5,369 nt of DNA from Cyclobacteriaceae bacterium (GTDB taxonomy: Bacteria; Bacteroidota; Bacteroidia; Cytophagales; Cyclobacteriaceae): NCBI GenBank assembly GCA_029882725.1, contig JAOUKG010000248.1, forward strand, positions 1-5,369, given 5' to 3'. Shown piece after piece: positions 1-5,369 of the stretch; positions within the stretch are counted from its first letter, which is position 1; each line of letters opens with the position of its first letter. The notes beneath the pieces were generated by a model. That model searched no databases, was not told the DNA's origin, and saw only the letters and a program-made list of their open reading frames with translations. The translations under genes and the position numbers were made by a program.

Positions 1-1
1 C

Positions 2-1096
2 AACCTCCCCTCTGCGATAATTCATTCACAACCATCCTTATTTCGTACAAATCCAACAGATGTACGGACAGCATTATTGTTGATTCGTGATGCTTCTGAA
101 TTATTAGGGATGTTGTTAGATGGAGGACATTCCACCATTTCTGGAAGATTAACGGGGGCTTACCGTAATTTGGGACAAGAGAAAATTGCCACTGAGATCC
201 TGAAGACCATGAAATCTGCCGGCTATGATGTAAGAGAAACAGATCCTTTTGAAGAAGAAACACCTATTGTGCTGGATACGCGTGAAAAGTCGCCTCATGT
301 GAACCGTATTCGCCTGCTATGGCATGAAATGCGAAAAGAGGTTATTGAAATATTCCCCGAACCACCGGGACTTCCTAAGGATATTGATAGCTATATTACA
401 AAGATGGAGGAAATCTATACCACAGATGCTTACCATTCCTTATCTATTGAAAGATACCGGGTAACTCCTGAATTTATTGAGCGTGTACGGTCAGGCGCAT
501 GGGATGCAACGAAAAATGAAGCTGACCGACAACAAAAAGACACTATGGCTGCAAGAGGTTACTGGCAAGCCTTTAAAGCAGTGAAAGAAAGCATTAAAAA
601 GATTTTGAAAGGAGAAAACGCAAGCGCTATCGCTGATCAGGATCATGGCGACTGGTACCGTGAATTATTTGCTCCCAGTGTGAATGTAGGCATTTTGAAA
701 CCTTCCGATTTGGCAGGGTATCGTACCAATCAAGTGTATATCGGAAAATCTAAGCATACGCCAATCAACAAAGAAGCGGTAAGGGATGCTATGCCGGTAC
801 TTTTTGAGCTGTTACAAACAGAAAAACATACAGGTGTACGAGCAGTTTTGGGGCATTTCATTTTTGTATTTATACACCCATACATGGATGGTAATGGACG
901 ATTGGGACGTTTCCTGATGAACGTTATGTTGGCTTCTGGCGGTTATCCCTGGACAGTAATTCCGGTAGAAGAAAGAGATCGCTACATGGAAGCTTTAGAA
1001 GCTGCCAGTGTGGATCAGAATATTAAACCTTTTACAGAGTTTGTTGCCTGGCTGGTGGAAGAAGGGATGAAAGGGACGCCTGTGGCGAGGATATAA
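2..1096 (+). CDS. Fic family protein, probable AMP-transferase, 5'-truncated by window edge
   Basis: Fic proteins usually move AMP from ATP onto a hydroxyl of a target protein. The frame is open to base 2, and the codons before base 77 read like protein (…IHSQPSLFRTNPTDVRTA), so the TTG at 77 is not the real start and the N-terminus lies outside the window. Numbering from that TTG, the catalytic loop is residues 267-278, HPYMDGNGRLGR, matching HxFx(D/E)GNGRxxR with Tyr for Phe; His267 would be the catalytic base. A probable target-docking flap is near 219-230 (QVYIGKSKHTPI). Ahead of the Fic core, S121-LSI-E125-R126 fits the inhibitory (S/T)xxxE(G/N) helix except for Arg at the last position; an inhibitor helix before the core indicates the self-inhibited class II. 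Residues 1-60, with LLDGGHSTISGRL, belong to an N-terminal region I cannot name. No antitoxin gene follows. The family is certain; target and role are unknown. Confidence 0.95.
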   Translation, partial: NLPSAIIHSQPSLFRTNPTDVRTALLLIRDASELLGMLLDGGHSTISGRLTGAYRNLGQEKIATEILKTMKSAGYDVRETDPFEEETPIVLDTREKSPHVNRIRLLWHEMRKEVIEIFPEPPGLPKDIDSYITKMEEIYTTDAYHSLSIERYRVTPEFIERVRSGAWDATKNEADRQQKDTMAARGYWQAFKAVKESIKKILKGENASAIADQDHGDWYRELFAPSVNVGILKPSDLAGYRTNQVYIGKSKHTPINKEAVRDAMPVLFELLQTEKHTGVRAVLGHFIFVFIHPYMDGNGRLGRFLMNVMLASGGYPWTVIPVEERDRYMEALEAASVDQNIKPFTEFVAWLVEEGMKGTPVARI

Positions 1097-1190
1097 TTTT
1101 AAAGATTTTATCACTATGGTAAAAGCAACAAATAACGGCAGTCAGGATTTTCAAGCCCTAAAACAGGCCTTCTGATGCTGGATTTGGCGA
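1097..1190. other. Spacer between fic and transposase remnant
   Basis: No gene is supported here. A 19-codon frame runs from the ATG at 1116 to the TGA at 1173 and reads MVKATNNGSQDFQALKQAF. It is in the same frame as the transposase remnant that follows, but its sequence does not look like the missing transposase N-terminus, and I do not call it a gene. No clear terminator hairpin with a T-tract follows the fic stop codon. Confidence 0.5.
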
Positions 1191-1511
1191 TTGTGTTACC
1201 ATGCTGTACGCCAAGGCCAGCTCTCGACCTCATTGGCAACATGGTACAAGTACAACAAACTCCTGGGTATCCGTAAACATGTTTTCAAAAGAAGAAACCC
1301 CTACAAAAAGGGACTAAAGGCCACTTACCCGAACCAGTATTGGCACGCGGACATTACCATCTTCAAAACGTTGGACAATATAAAACACCATATCTATCTG
1401 TTAGTCGATAATTACTCCCGGAAAATCCTGAGTTGGGACATGGCTGACAGAGTAAGTGGGGAAATAAGGATGAGCCCTCACCTGATTTCATGCACAATGT
1501 TATGGGCATGA
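1191..1511 (+). pseudogene. Remnant of a DDE (rve-type) transposase, both ends missing
   Basis: The translation carries the middle of an integrase-core transposase of a type I know from Bacteroidota insertion sequences. STSLATWYKYNKLLGI (residues 12-27) belongs to the N-terminal helical region. YPNQYWHADIT (46-56) holds the first catalytic Asp (D54). HIYLLVDNYSRKILSWDMADR (67-87) is the following beta-strand block of the RNase H-like fold. Similarity seems to begin near base 1185, with an in-frame TGA just upstream at 1173-1175, and to stop abruptly near base 1470, after EIR; the last dozen residues are unrelated. The second Asp (usually in a DGG/DxG context), the third Glu and the C-terminus are all absent, so the product cannot catalyse transposition. 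The 'start' is an internal TTG, not a true initiation site. I saw no terminal inverted repeats. This is a dead fragment; the exact IS family is unassigned. Confidence 0.85.
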
Positions 1512-1680
1512 CACACCTCTTGAACGGCAACTTACGCTTGGAAAATCTCCATTTTTCCGTCTGGAAAGTGGCGTCAACTTACGTAATACAGTATCAGCCG
1601 TTGCCACACAGAAGTCTATGCGTGCCGAAGTGTCTGTTGTTGCCAGAATGATGCGGAATGCAAAACTGTCCTGTTTTTAG
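1471..1680. other. Unrecognised gene debris with short competing frames
   Basis: After the transposase similarity breaks off, the sequence becomes visibly richer in G and C than the permease region. It holds several open but short frames. One on the + strand starts before 1469 and includes DFMHNVMGMTHLLNGNLRL. Another + frame opens at 1486 and includes RLESGVNLRNTVSAVATQ before stopping at the TAG near 1678. A minus-strand frame of about 57 codons covers roughly 1507-1680. None begins with a supported start and I recognise none of them. A shift between the two + frames near 1515-1560 could join them into one broken gene. It is most likely residue of an insertion or a decayed accessory gene; what it was is not known. 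Confidence 0.35.
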
Positions 1681-1886
1681 GGGAGCTTACATTGCCATGT
1701 GGAGTTGTCTCCAGTCTACGAGCGATAGTCCTCGAGTGTTATTGTCCGATTTGTTAGAAAGATTGGTTCATTTTTTACTATTTCCACTAACTTACAAAAT
1801 ACAACCTGTATTGACTTAAATTTTTTAGGACAAGAAAATATATTACATTACAGTATTTTCTTCTATAATTATTTACAGCAAACACC
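1681..1886. other. Leader spacer of the permease gene
   Basis: No gene is supported. The stretch turns from mixed composition to strongly AT-rich at about 1760, which may mark where debris ends and the native upstream region of the permease gene begins. It contains a short hairpin (TGGAG/CTCCA around 1700-1713) and the larger inverted repeat listed separately. A TATAAT hexamer lies at 1864-1869, 17 bases before the ATG, but no convincing -35 element or Bacteroidota TAnnTTTG element accompanies it, so no promoter is called. Confidence 0.5.
1832..1862. repeat. 9-bp perfect inverted repeat before the permease gene
   Basis: AAGAAAATA at 1832-1840 is the exact reverse complement of TATTTTCTT at 1854-1862, with a 13-base loop. 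It ends 24 bases before the permease ATG. The position would suit an operator or an mRNA leader hairpin, but the arms are almost pure A/T, so a chance match in AT-rich DNA is possible. No protein binder can be named. Confidence 0.4.
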
Positions 1887-4253
1887 ATGTTAAAAAGTAT
1901 TTTCCGGCTATCCATACGTTCTTTAATCAAGGGAAAAACATCTGTGTTATTGAATCTTACAGGTTTGTCCATAGGTATTTGCAGTTCTTTTCTTATTATT
2001 CTGTGGGTGTTTGATGAATTATCATATAATCATTTTTTTAATAATCATGAGAATATTTACCAGGTGAAAGTAAATTCCAATTCCAATGGAATTGTTAAAA
2101 CAGGAAAGGCTATTTGTTATCCATTATATGAAGAGCTTAAAAGTCAGGATTCTGGTATTTTGAACACCTGTATAACCGGTTGGACTTATGGTCACATTCT
2201 CAGTTATGAAAATTTGATATTACAGAAAGAGGTGCTTCCTGTTTCGGAAGATTTTATCAAAATGCTGGGCATTCCTGTACTTTCGGGGTCATTGTCAAAT
2301 TTATTAACAGACCCCTATTCAATTGTTCTTTCAGAATCTTTGGCTCGTGATATCTTTAAATCTGAAGATCCTGTTGGCAAATACATAATATATGACAATG
2401 ATAAAGAACTAAAAGTCACAGGTGTTTTTAAGGATGTTCCCCGCAATAATTCATTTTGGTTTCATGCCCTGGTACCTATTGGTTTTTATGAAAAAACAGA
2501 CCAGAGGATAAGTCAGTCAATAAATAACTGGACCGAGTTTGAGTATCAAGTATTTGTGGAACTTGTCCCGGGCGCTGATGTAAATTCTATTAATGCCAAC
2601 ATAAAAGATTTGTTGGAAAAAAAATCAACTGAAAACAGGAACCATGAAATATTCCTTCACGGGATGGGCAGATGGCATTTGTACTCAAACTTTGAAAATG
2701 GAAAGGAAGCGGGAGGTAAAATTGAATATGTAAGACTTTTTAGTGCAACTGCTTTTTTTATTTTACTTATTGCCTGTATAAACTATATGAACCTCACAAC
2801 TGCCCGATCGGAAAGGAGAGCCAGAGAAGTTGGCATCCGCAAAAGCTTCGGATCAGGTAAAAGAGAATTATTACTTCATTTTTTTGGAGAGTCCCTTATA
2901 TTAACATTGCTATCTTTTATAATAGGGATTATTCTTGTGGAAATTTCATTACCCTACTATAATGAACTGGTTCATAAGAGATTAGACATTGATTACATTT
3001 CATTAAAATTCTTGCTTTCATCAGGATGTATTATTGTATTATTAAGCTTTTTGAGTGGCGTATATCCGGCTTTTTATTATTCATCCTATCAACCCATTAA
3101 AGTTTTAAAGGGCAATGTAAGTATAAGTAAAAAAACAAGTGTACCTCATACTATCTCAGTTACTGTTCAATACTCTTTTTCAATATTTCTTATTGTGGGA
3201 ATGATCATTATTTATCAGCAGATACAGTATGTTAAAAAAAGGGAACTAGGGTACAAACAGGAAAATCTGTTAATGATTCCTACAAATGATGAAATGGTCT
3301 CCAAGTATAATATTATAAAAGATGAATTGTTAAGAAACGGGCTTGCTGAATCTGTAACAAAATCCAATCAACCTATTACGGGTTCTTTTTGGAGCGAAAC
3401 AATTGAATGGAAAGGAAAACAAACTGAGGATAAAGTTGAGTTTACTTCCGTATCAGGAGATTCAGACTATGTGGAAACAATGAAAATTAAAATTGTTGAA
3501 GGTCGTGACTTCTCACATGACCTGGCTTCAGATTCATCGGCAATTTTAGTTAACGAAAAAGCTGTGGAAGTAATGGGATTTACAGAGCCCGTTGGAAAAA
3601 CAATCAGGCTAAGAAATCAGGAATGGACTATTATTGGGGTTTTGGAGAATGTGCTTATGGGTTCACCTTTCGAAGCAATAGACCCATTATTTATAGCAAT
3701 GATGGGAGACTGGAACAACTATATTACCATCCGTATTTCAGAAAAACAAAATTTAACACAATCAATTGAAGGAATAGAGAAGATTTTTAAAAAACATAAC
3801 CCATCAAACATATTTGAAAAAATATTTGTAGACGAAGAATTCCATTACAAATATCGTGACTTTGAATTGTTAAACACTTTATCAAAATTATTTGCCGGCT
3901 TGGCGCTTGTTATTACTTGCATGGGTATATTTGGGCTTGCTGCTTATGTAGCAGAAGGCAAAAAGAAAGAGGTTGCTATACGGAAGGTGTTGGGAGCTGA
4001 AAATTATAACTTGTTTTTATTACTTTCAGGAGGCTTCACCAAAATTATTGCGTTTTCTTCTGTAGTATCTATTCCTGTATCTGTTGTTTTTATGAATAAC
4101 TTTCTTGAAAAATACAGCTACAAGGTTTCATTTCAATGGTGGATACTGCCGAGTGTAATTGTTTTTATTCTATTGATCACACTAATCATTGTGAACTTTC
4201 AGGTATACAAGACTTTGAAAATAAACCCTGTAAATATTCTTAAATCAGATTAG
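1887..4253 (+). CDS. ABC transporter permease, FtsX/MacB type, two FtsX domains
   Basis: This is an inner-membrane permease of the type VII (MacB/LolCE-like mechanotransmission) ABC superfamily. At 788 residues it has the usual length of the two-module Bacteroidota form and looks intact. Order: TM helix about 18-42; MacB-like periplasmic core about 46-280, with the typical SIVLSESLARDIF (145-157) and DPVGK (161-165); first FtsX domain with TM helices about 284-305, 334-356 and 374-397; TM about 425-446; second periplasmic core about 460-660, with SAILVNEKAVEVMGF and EPVGK; second FtsX domain with TM about 662-687, 716-738 and 752-773. Cytoplasmic coupling motifs REVGIRKSFGSGKREL (313-328) and KEVAIRKVLGAENYNL (694-709) should contact an ATPase. 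The ATG follows an AT-rich leader with no Shine-Dalgarno, normal for Bacteroidota. No ATPase or HlyD-like partner is present, so the ATPase must come from elsewhere. The substrate is unknown. Confidence 0.95.
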   Translation: MLKSIFRLSIRSLIKGKTSVLLNLTGLSIGICSSFLIILWVFDELSYNHFFNNHENIYQVKVNSNSNGIVKTGKAICYPLYEELKSQDSGILNTCITGWTYGHILSYENLILQKEVLPVSEDFIKMLGIPVLSGSLSNLLTDPYSIVLSESLARDIFKSEDPVGKYIIYDNDKELKVTGVFKDVPRNNSFWFHALVPIGFYEKTDQRISQSINNWTEFEYQVFVELVPGADVNSINANIKDLLEKKSTENRNHEIFLHGMGRWHLYSNFENGKEAGGKIEYVRLFSATAFFILLIACINYMNLTTARSERRAREVGIRKSFGSGKRELLLHFFGESLILTLLSFIIGIILVEISLPYYNELVHKRLDIDYISLKFLLSSGCIIVLLSFLSGVYPAFYYSSYQPIKVLKGNVSISKKTSVPHTISVTVQYSFSIFLIVGMIIIYQQIQYVKKRELGYKQENLLMIPTNDEMVSKYNIIKDELLRNGLAESVTKSNQPITGSFWSETIEWKGKQTEDKVEFTSVSGDSDYVETMKIKIVEGRDFSHDLASDSSAILVNEKAVEVMGFTEPVGKTIRLRNQEWTIIGVLENVLMGSPFEAIDPLFIAMMGDWNNYITIRISEKQNLTQSIEGIEKIFKKHNPSNIFEKIFVDEEFHYKYRDFELLNTLSKLFAGLALVITCMGIFGLAAYVAEGKKKEVAIRKVLGAENYNLFLLLSGGFTKIIAFSSVVSIPVSVVFMNNFLEKYSYKVSFQWWILPSVIVFILLITLIIVNFQVYKTLKINPVNILKSD

Positions 4254-4635
4254 TGATTAAATACCTCTCTTGTGTATCGTATATTTCTTTTTAAAAGTAC
4301 AAATTCTCTCTCTAAAAATACTTTTATTATCTTTCCAAATTCCCAAATTTTTACAGAAATCGTTAGCTCACCGTAATCATTTATCGCGAAAAAGGGGGAA
4401 TTACCCACAACGCCAGCTTGTCTAAAAACCTAAGCTGCATACGACAATTTAGTGAAAATATTATAATATAGGTCTTCCGTAGCTCTTTCTATTTTCCGGT
4501 ATGAAATATTGTGTAAATCCATTTTGGAAGGCTCAAATACTATTATATATGTCCATTTTTCTGAAAAACAGACTAAAATAGGTGTAAATAGCCCTTCTAG
4601 CCTTCTACTTCCTAGAATTTTAAACAAGCACGGTG
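4254..4635. other. Intergenic stretch between convergent genes
   Basis: This 382-base AT-rich stretch separates the permease from the leftward zinc-ribbon gene. No strong rho-independent terminator is visible for either gene. It contains an imperfect inverted repeat (listed separately) and GTTAGCT at 4362-4368, repeated in the same orientation at 4635-4641. A minus-strand frame of 65 codons (4430-4627, TTG start, ending in KLSYAA) lies wholly inside the inverted repeat. It includes KWTYIIVFEPSKMDLHNISY and has no recognisable relative, ATG or ribosome site. I treat it as unproven; it could be a decayed gene. Confidence 0.4.
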
Positions 4636-4638
4636 TTA
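4408..4638. repeat. Imperfect inverted repeat bounding a ~230-bp module
   Basis: CAACGCCAGCTTG at 4408-4420 and CAAGCACGGTGTTA at 4625-4638 are near reverse complements: the second reads TAACACCGTGCTTG on the other strand, giving AAC(A/G)CC followed by GCTTG with one inserted base. The outer edge of the right arm is the TAA stop codon of the zinc-ribbon gene. A stop codon falling inside the first arm of a structured 3' element resembles integron attC sites, but the canonical core boxes GTTRRRY and RYYYAAC are not met, so this is a resemblance only. An mRNA 3'-end structure or a decayed recombination site are alternatives. Confidence 0.35.
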
Positions 4639-5100
4639 GCTACTGGTTTTTAATTCCTTTTCAATTTTTTGGATAAGTTCTGAGAAAATTCTGATTTGTT
4701 CTGAGTTACCCTCGGCATAATCTGCACTCATCCATTTCTTAATGTTCCATTCGAAATTGTTCTTGATTTCTTCCAAAAGAATTTTCAAGGATTTTGGGCT
4801 TTCTGGAATTTCTATCTTATTATTCACAAAACCTGTAAAATTCAATAGACCTATTCTTGATAGCACATCAATTGAATTCCATATTTTTATATCAGTTGAT
4901 TTCGGTGGTCTAAATTTAGGCCCAATCCAAGTTGTTTCATTTCCACAATCAGAACATTTTGATGGTTCTTTTTCTTCATTTAACCCTTTAACATCTAAAG
5001 GGACTTTCCTTTTAAAGGCTTTTCTACATTTGCAGCAAATGTATTTAGACTTGTAAGGTCGTTCTTGGATGTAATAATTTGGATTCTCTCTAATGTCCAT
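4636..5100 (-). CDS. Small zinc-ribbon protein of unknown function
   Basis: This encodes a 154-residue soluble protein without signal peptide or membrane helices. The N-terminal half has a four-cysteine zinc ribbon: C22-x-x-C25 (within ICCKCRKAF) and C49-x-x-C52 (KCSDCGNE), 23 residues apart, followed by the conserved-looking WIGPKFRPPK (58-67). This layout suggests Zn2+ binding and a nucleic-acid or protein contact, but I know no defined function. The C-terminal half is mainly helical and charged, with a likely helix at 131-151. The ATG at 5098-5100 (minus strand) begins 5 bases after the stop codon of a truncated upstream reading frame on the same strand, a spacing typical of an operon. The TAA stop overlaps a repeat arm. 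A + strand frame opposite is its antisense shadow. Gene reality is well supported by the cysteine pattern; its role is open. Confidence 0.85.
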   Translation of the reverse strand: MDIRENPNYYIQERPYKSKYICCKCRKAFKRKVPLDVKGLNEEKEPSKCSDCGNETTWIGPKFRPPKSTDIKIWNSIDVLSRIGLLNFTGFVNNKIEIPESPKSLKILLEEIKNNFEWNIKKWMSADYAEGNSEQIRIFSELIQKIEKELKTSS

Positions 5101-5105
5101 TACTC

Positions 5106-5216
5106 TTAACTAAATGAATTGTTGTCTTTCAGTTCTTCTCTTGCTTCTGCTGTCAATATTATATCAATAAGGTATAGATTTTTAGAATCTTCGAACCCCG
5201 GTGTAAAATAAATAGA
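5106..5216 (-). pseudogene. C-terminal tail of a truncated gene upstream of the zinc-ribbon gene
   Basis: A minus-strand frame of 36 codons plus TAA, too short for routine gene calling, reads protein-like throughout: YFTPGFEDSKNLYLIDIIL followed by TAEAREELKDNNSFS. It ends 5 bases before the ATG of the zinc-ribbon gene, as the last codons of a co-transcribed upstream gene would. An in-frame TGA at 5217-5219 (minus strand) blocks it, and no ATG is present inside, so the rest of the gene is missing. Sequence further upstream is palindrome-rich and non-coding, which suggests that insertion or deletion at about 5217 removed the body. The parent family is not recognised. A tiny gene using a TTG start is a less likely alternative. 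Confidence 0.5.
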
Positions 5217-5242
5217 TCAGGAAATGTCAGATCAGATTCTGA
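5214..5242. repeat. Short direct repeat and hairpin at the break of the truncated gene
   Basis: AGATCAG occurs at 5214-5220 and again at 5229-5235, a 15-base step, and TCAGA/TCTGA arms at 5232-5242 surround a single T. The first copy spans the in-frame stop that closes the truncated reading frame, so these repeats sit at the likely breakpoint. They are short, and chance occurrence is possible. Confidence 0.3.
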
Positions 5243-5278
5243 AAATACAAGGTTAAAAGTATAAACATTACATTTCAC

Positions 5279-5330
5279 CCGGATCAAAATTATTCGAGAA
5301 TCCGGATTCTGGATTCATGATTCCTGAATC
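5279..5330. repeat. Nested GAATC/GATTC palindrome cluster
   Basis: A perfect 14-bp palindrome, AGAATCCGGATTCT, lies at 5297-5310. It is followed by GATTCA (5312-5317) paired with TGAATC (5325-5330) around a 7-base loop, and preceded by CCGGAT (5279-5284), which can pair with ATCCGG (5300-5305). The arms are alternatives, so the stretch can fold in more than one way. The run of A after 5330 is on the wrong side of the hairpin to make it a terminator for the leftward genes. It looks like part of an intergenic repeat element. Confidence 0.6.
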
Positions 5331-5349
5331 AAAAAAGGCCGGTCGGTAG

Positions 5350-5369
5350 GCACGTTGCATGCAACGTGC
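5350..5369. repeat. Perfect 20-bp palindrome at the right edge
   Basis: GCACGTTGCATGCAACGTGC is its own reverse complement and occupies the last 20 bases. It is preceded by GGTCGGTAG, so a longer symmetrical element may continue outside the window. It resembles the GTAGG…CCTAC-type intergenic palindromes (REP/MITE-like) scattered through many bacterial genomes; that assignment is from memory. The palindrome itself is certain. Confidence 0.8.

Noticed and set aside
77..79. TTG as the start of the Fic gene
   Set aside because: The frame is open back to base 2 and the upstream codons look like protein; the gene simply runs off the window.
1116..1175. 19-codon frame with ATG between fic and the transposase remnant
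   Set aside because: It is too short, with no ribosome site or recognisable similarity.
1787..1972. 61-codon minus-strand frame
   Set aside because: It overlaps the start of the well-supported permease gene and its leader, and has no recognisable features.
4390..4406. GGGGGAATTACCC as a terminator hairpin after the permease
   Set aside because: The stem is short with a mismatch, there is almost no loop, and no T-tract follows.
4408..4641. A true integron attC site
   Set aside because: GTTRRRY/RYYYAAC core boxes are not satisfied and no integrase is in the window; kept only as a resemblance.
4742..5056. 104-codon plus-strand frame
   Set aside because: It is antisense to the zinc-ribbon gene, whose cysteine pattern shows the minus strand is the coding one.
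5240..5295. Bacteroidota-type promoter (TTTG … TATACTTT) for the leftward genes
   Set aside because: The spacing is off and the -7 element matches poorly; AT-rich DNA gives such matches by chance.
5312..5336. Rho-independent terminator at GATTCA/TGAATC followed by A-run
   Set aside because: No gene reads rightward into it, and for leftward genes the T-run would precede the hairpin; it is also upstream of those genes.

Overview
The window looks like an accessory stretch of a Bacteroidota chromosome. The pointers are the ~790-residue double-FtsX/MacB-type permease typical of that phylum, a transposase remnant of a type I associate with Bacteroidota, AT-rich genes without Shine-Dalgarno sequences, and spacers full of palindromes. 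Genus cannot be read from the sequence. No rRNA, tRNA or CRISPR array is visible.

Layout. Bases 2-1096 (+) hold the C-terminal part of a Fic-domain adenylyltransferase; its reading frame runs off the left edge. Bases about 1097-1886 are a graveyard: a transposase piece cut at both ends (about 1185-1470), an unrecognised stretch with only short competing frames (about 1470-1680), and a spacer with a small hairpin just before the next gene. Bases 1887-4253 (+) encode one complete ABC-transporter permease of the FtsX/MacB type with no ATPase beside it. Bases 4254-4635 carry no convincing gene but contain an imperfect inverted repeat that begins in the stop codon of the next gene. Bases 4636-5100 (-) encode a 154-residue zinc-ribbon protein of unknown function. 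Directly upstream of it, 5 bases away, is the 36-codon C-terminal tail of another gene (5106-5216, -), cut at its 5' side. The right edge (5217-5369) is a palindrome-rich non-coding stretch that ends exactly on a perfect 20-bp palindrome.

How the parts relate. The genes do not form one pathway. The Fic gene and permease point right, the zinc-ribbon unit points left, and the spacers between them carry mobile-element debris or structured repeats. The best candidates for something new are the decapitated gene tail plus zinc-ribbon pair flanked by structured repeats, and a Fic protein with a substituted position in its likely self-inhibition motif. I see no complete new system that I can prove from this window.
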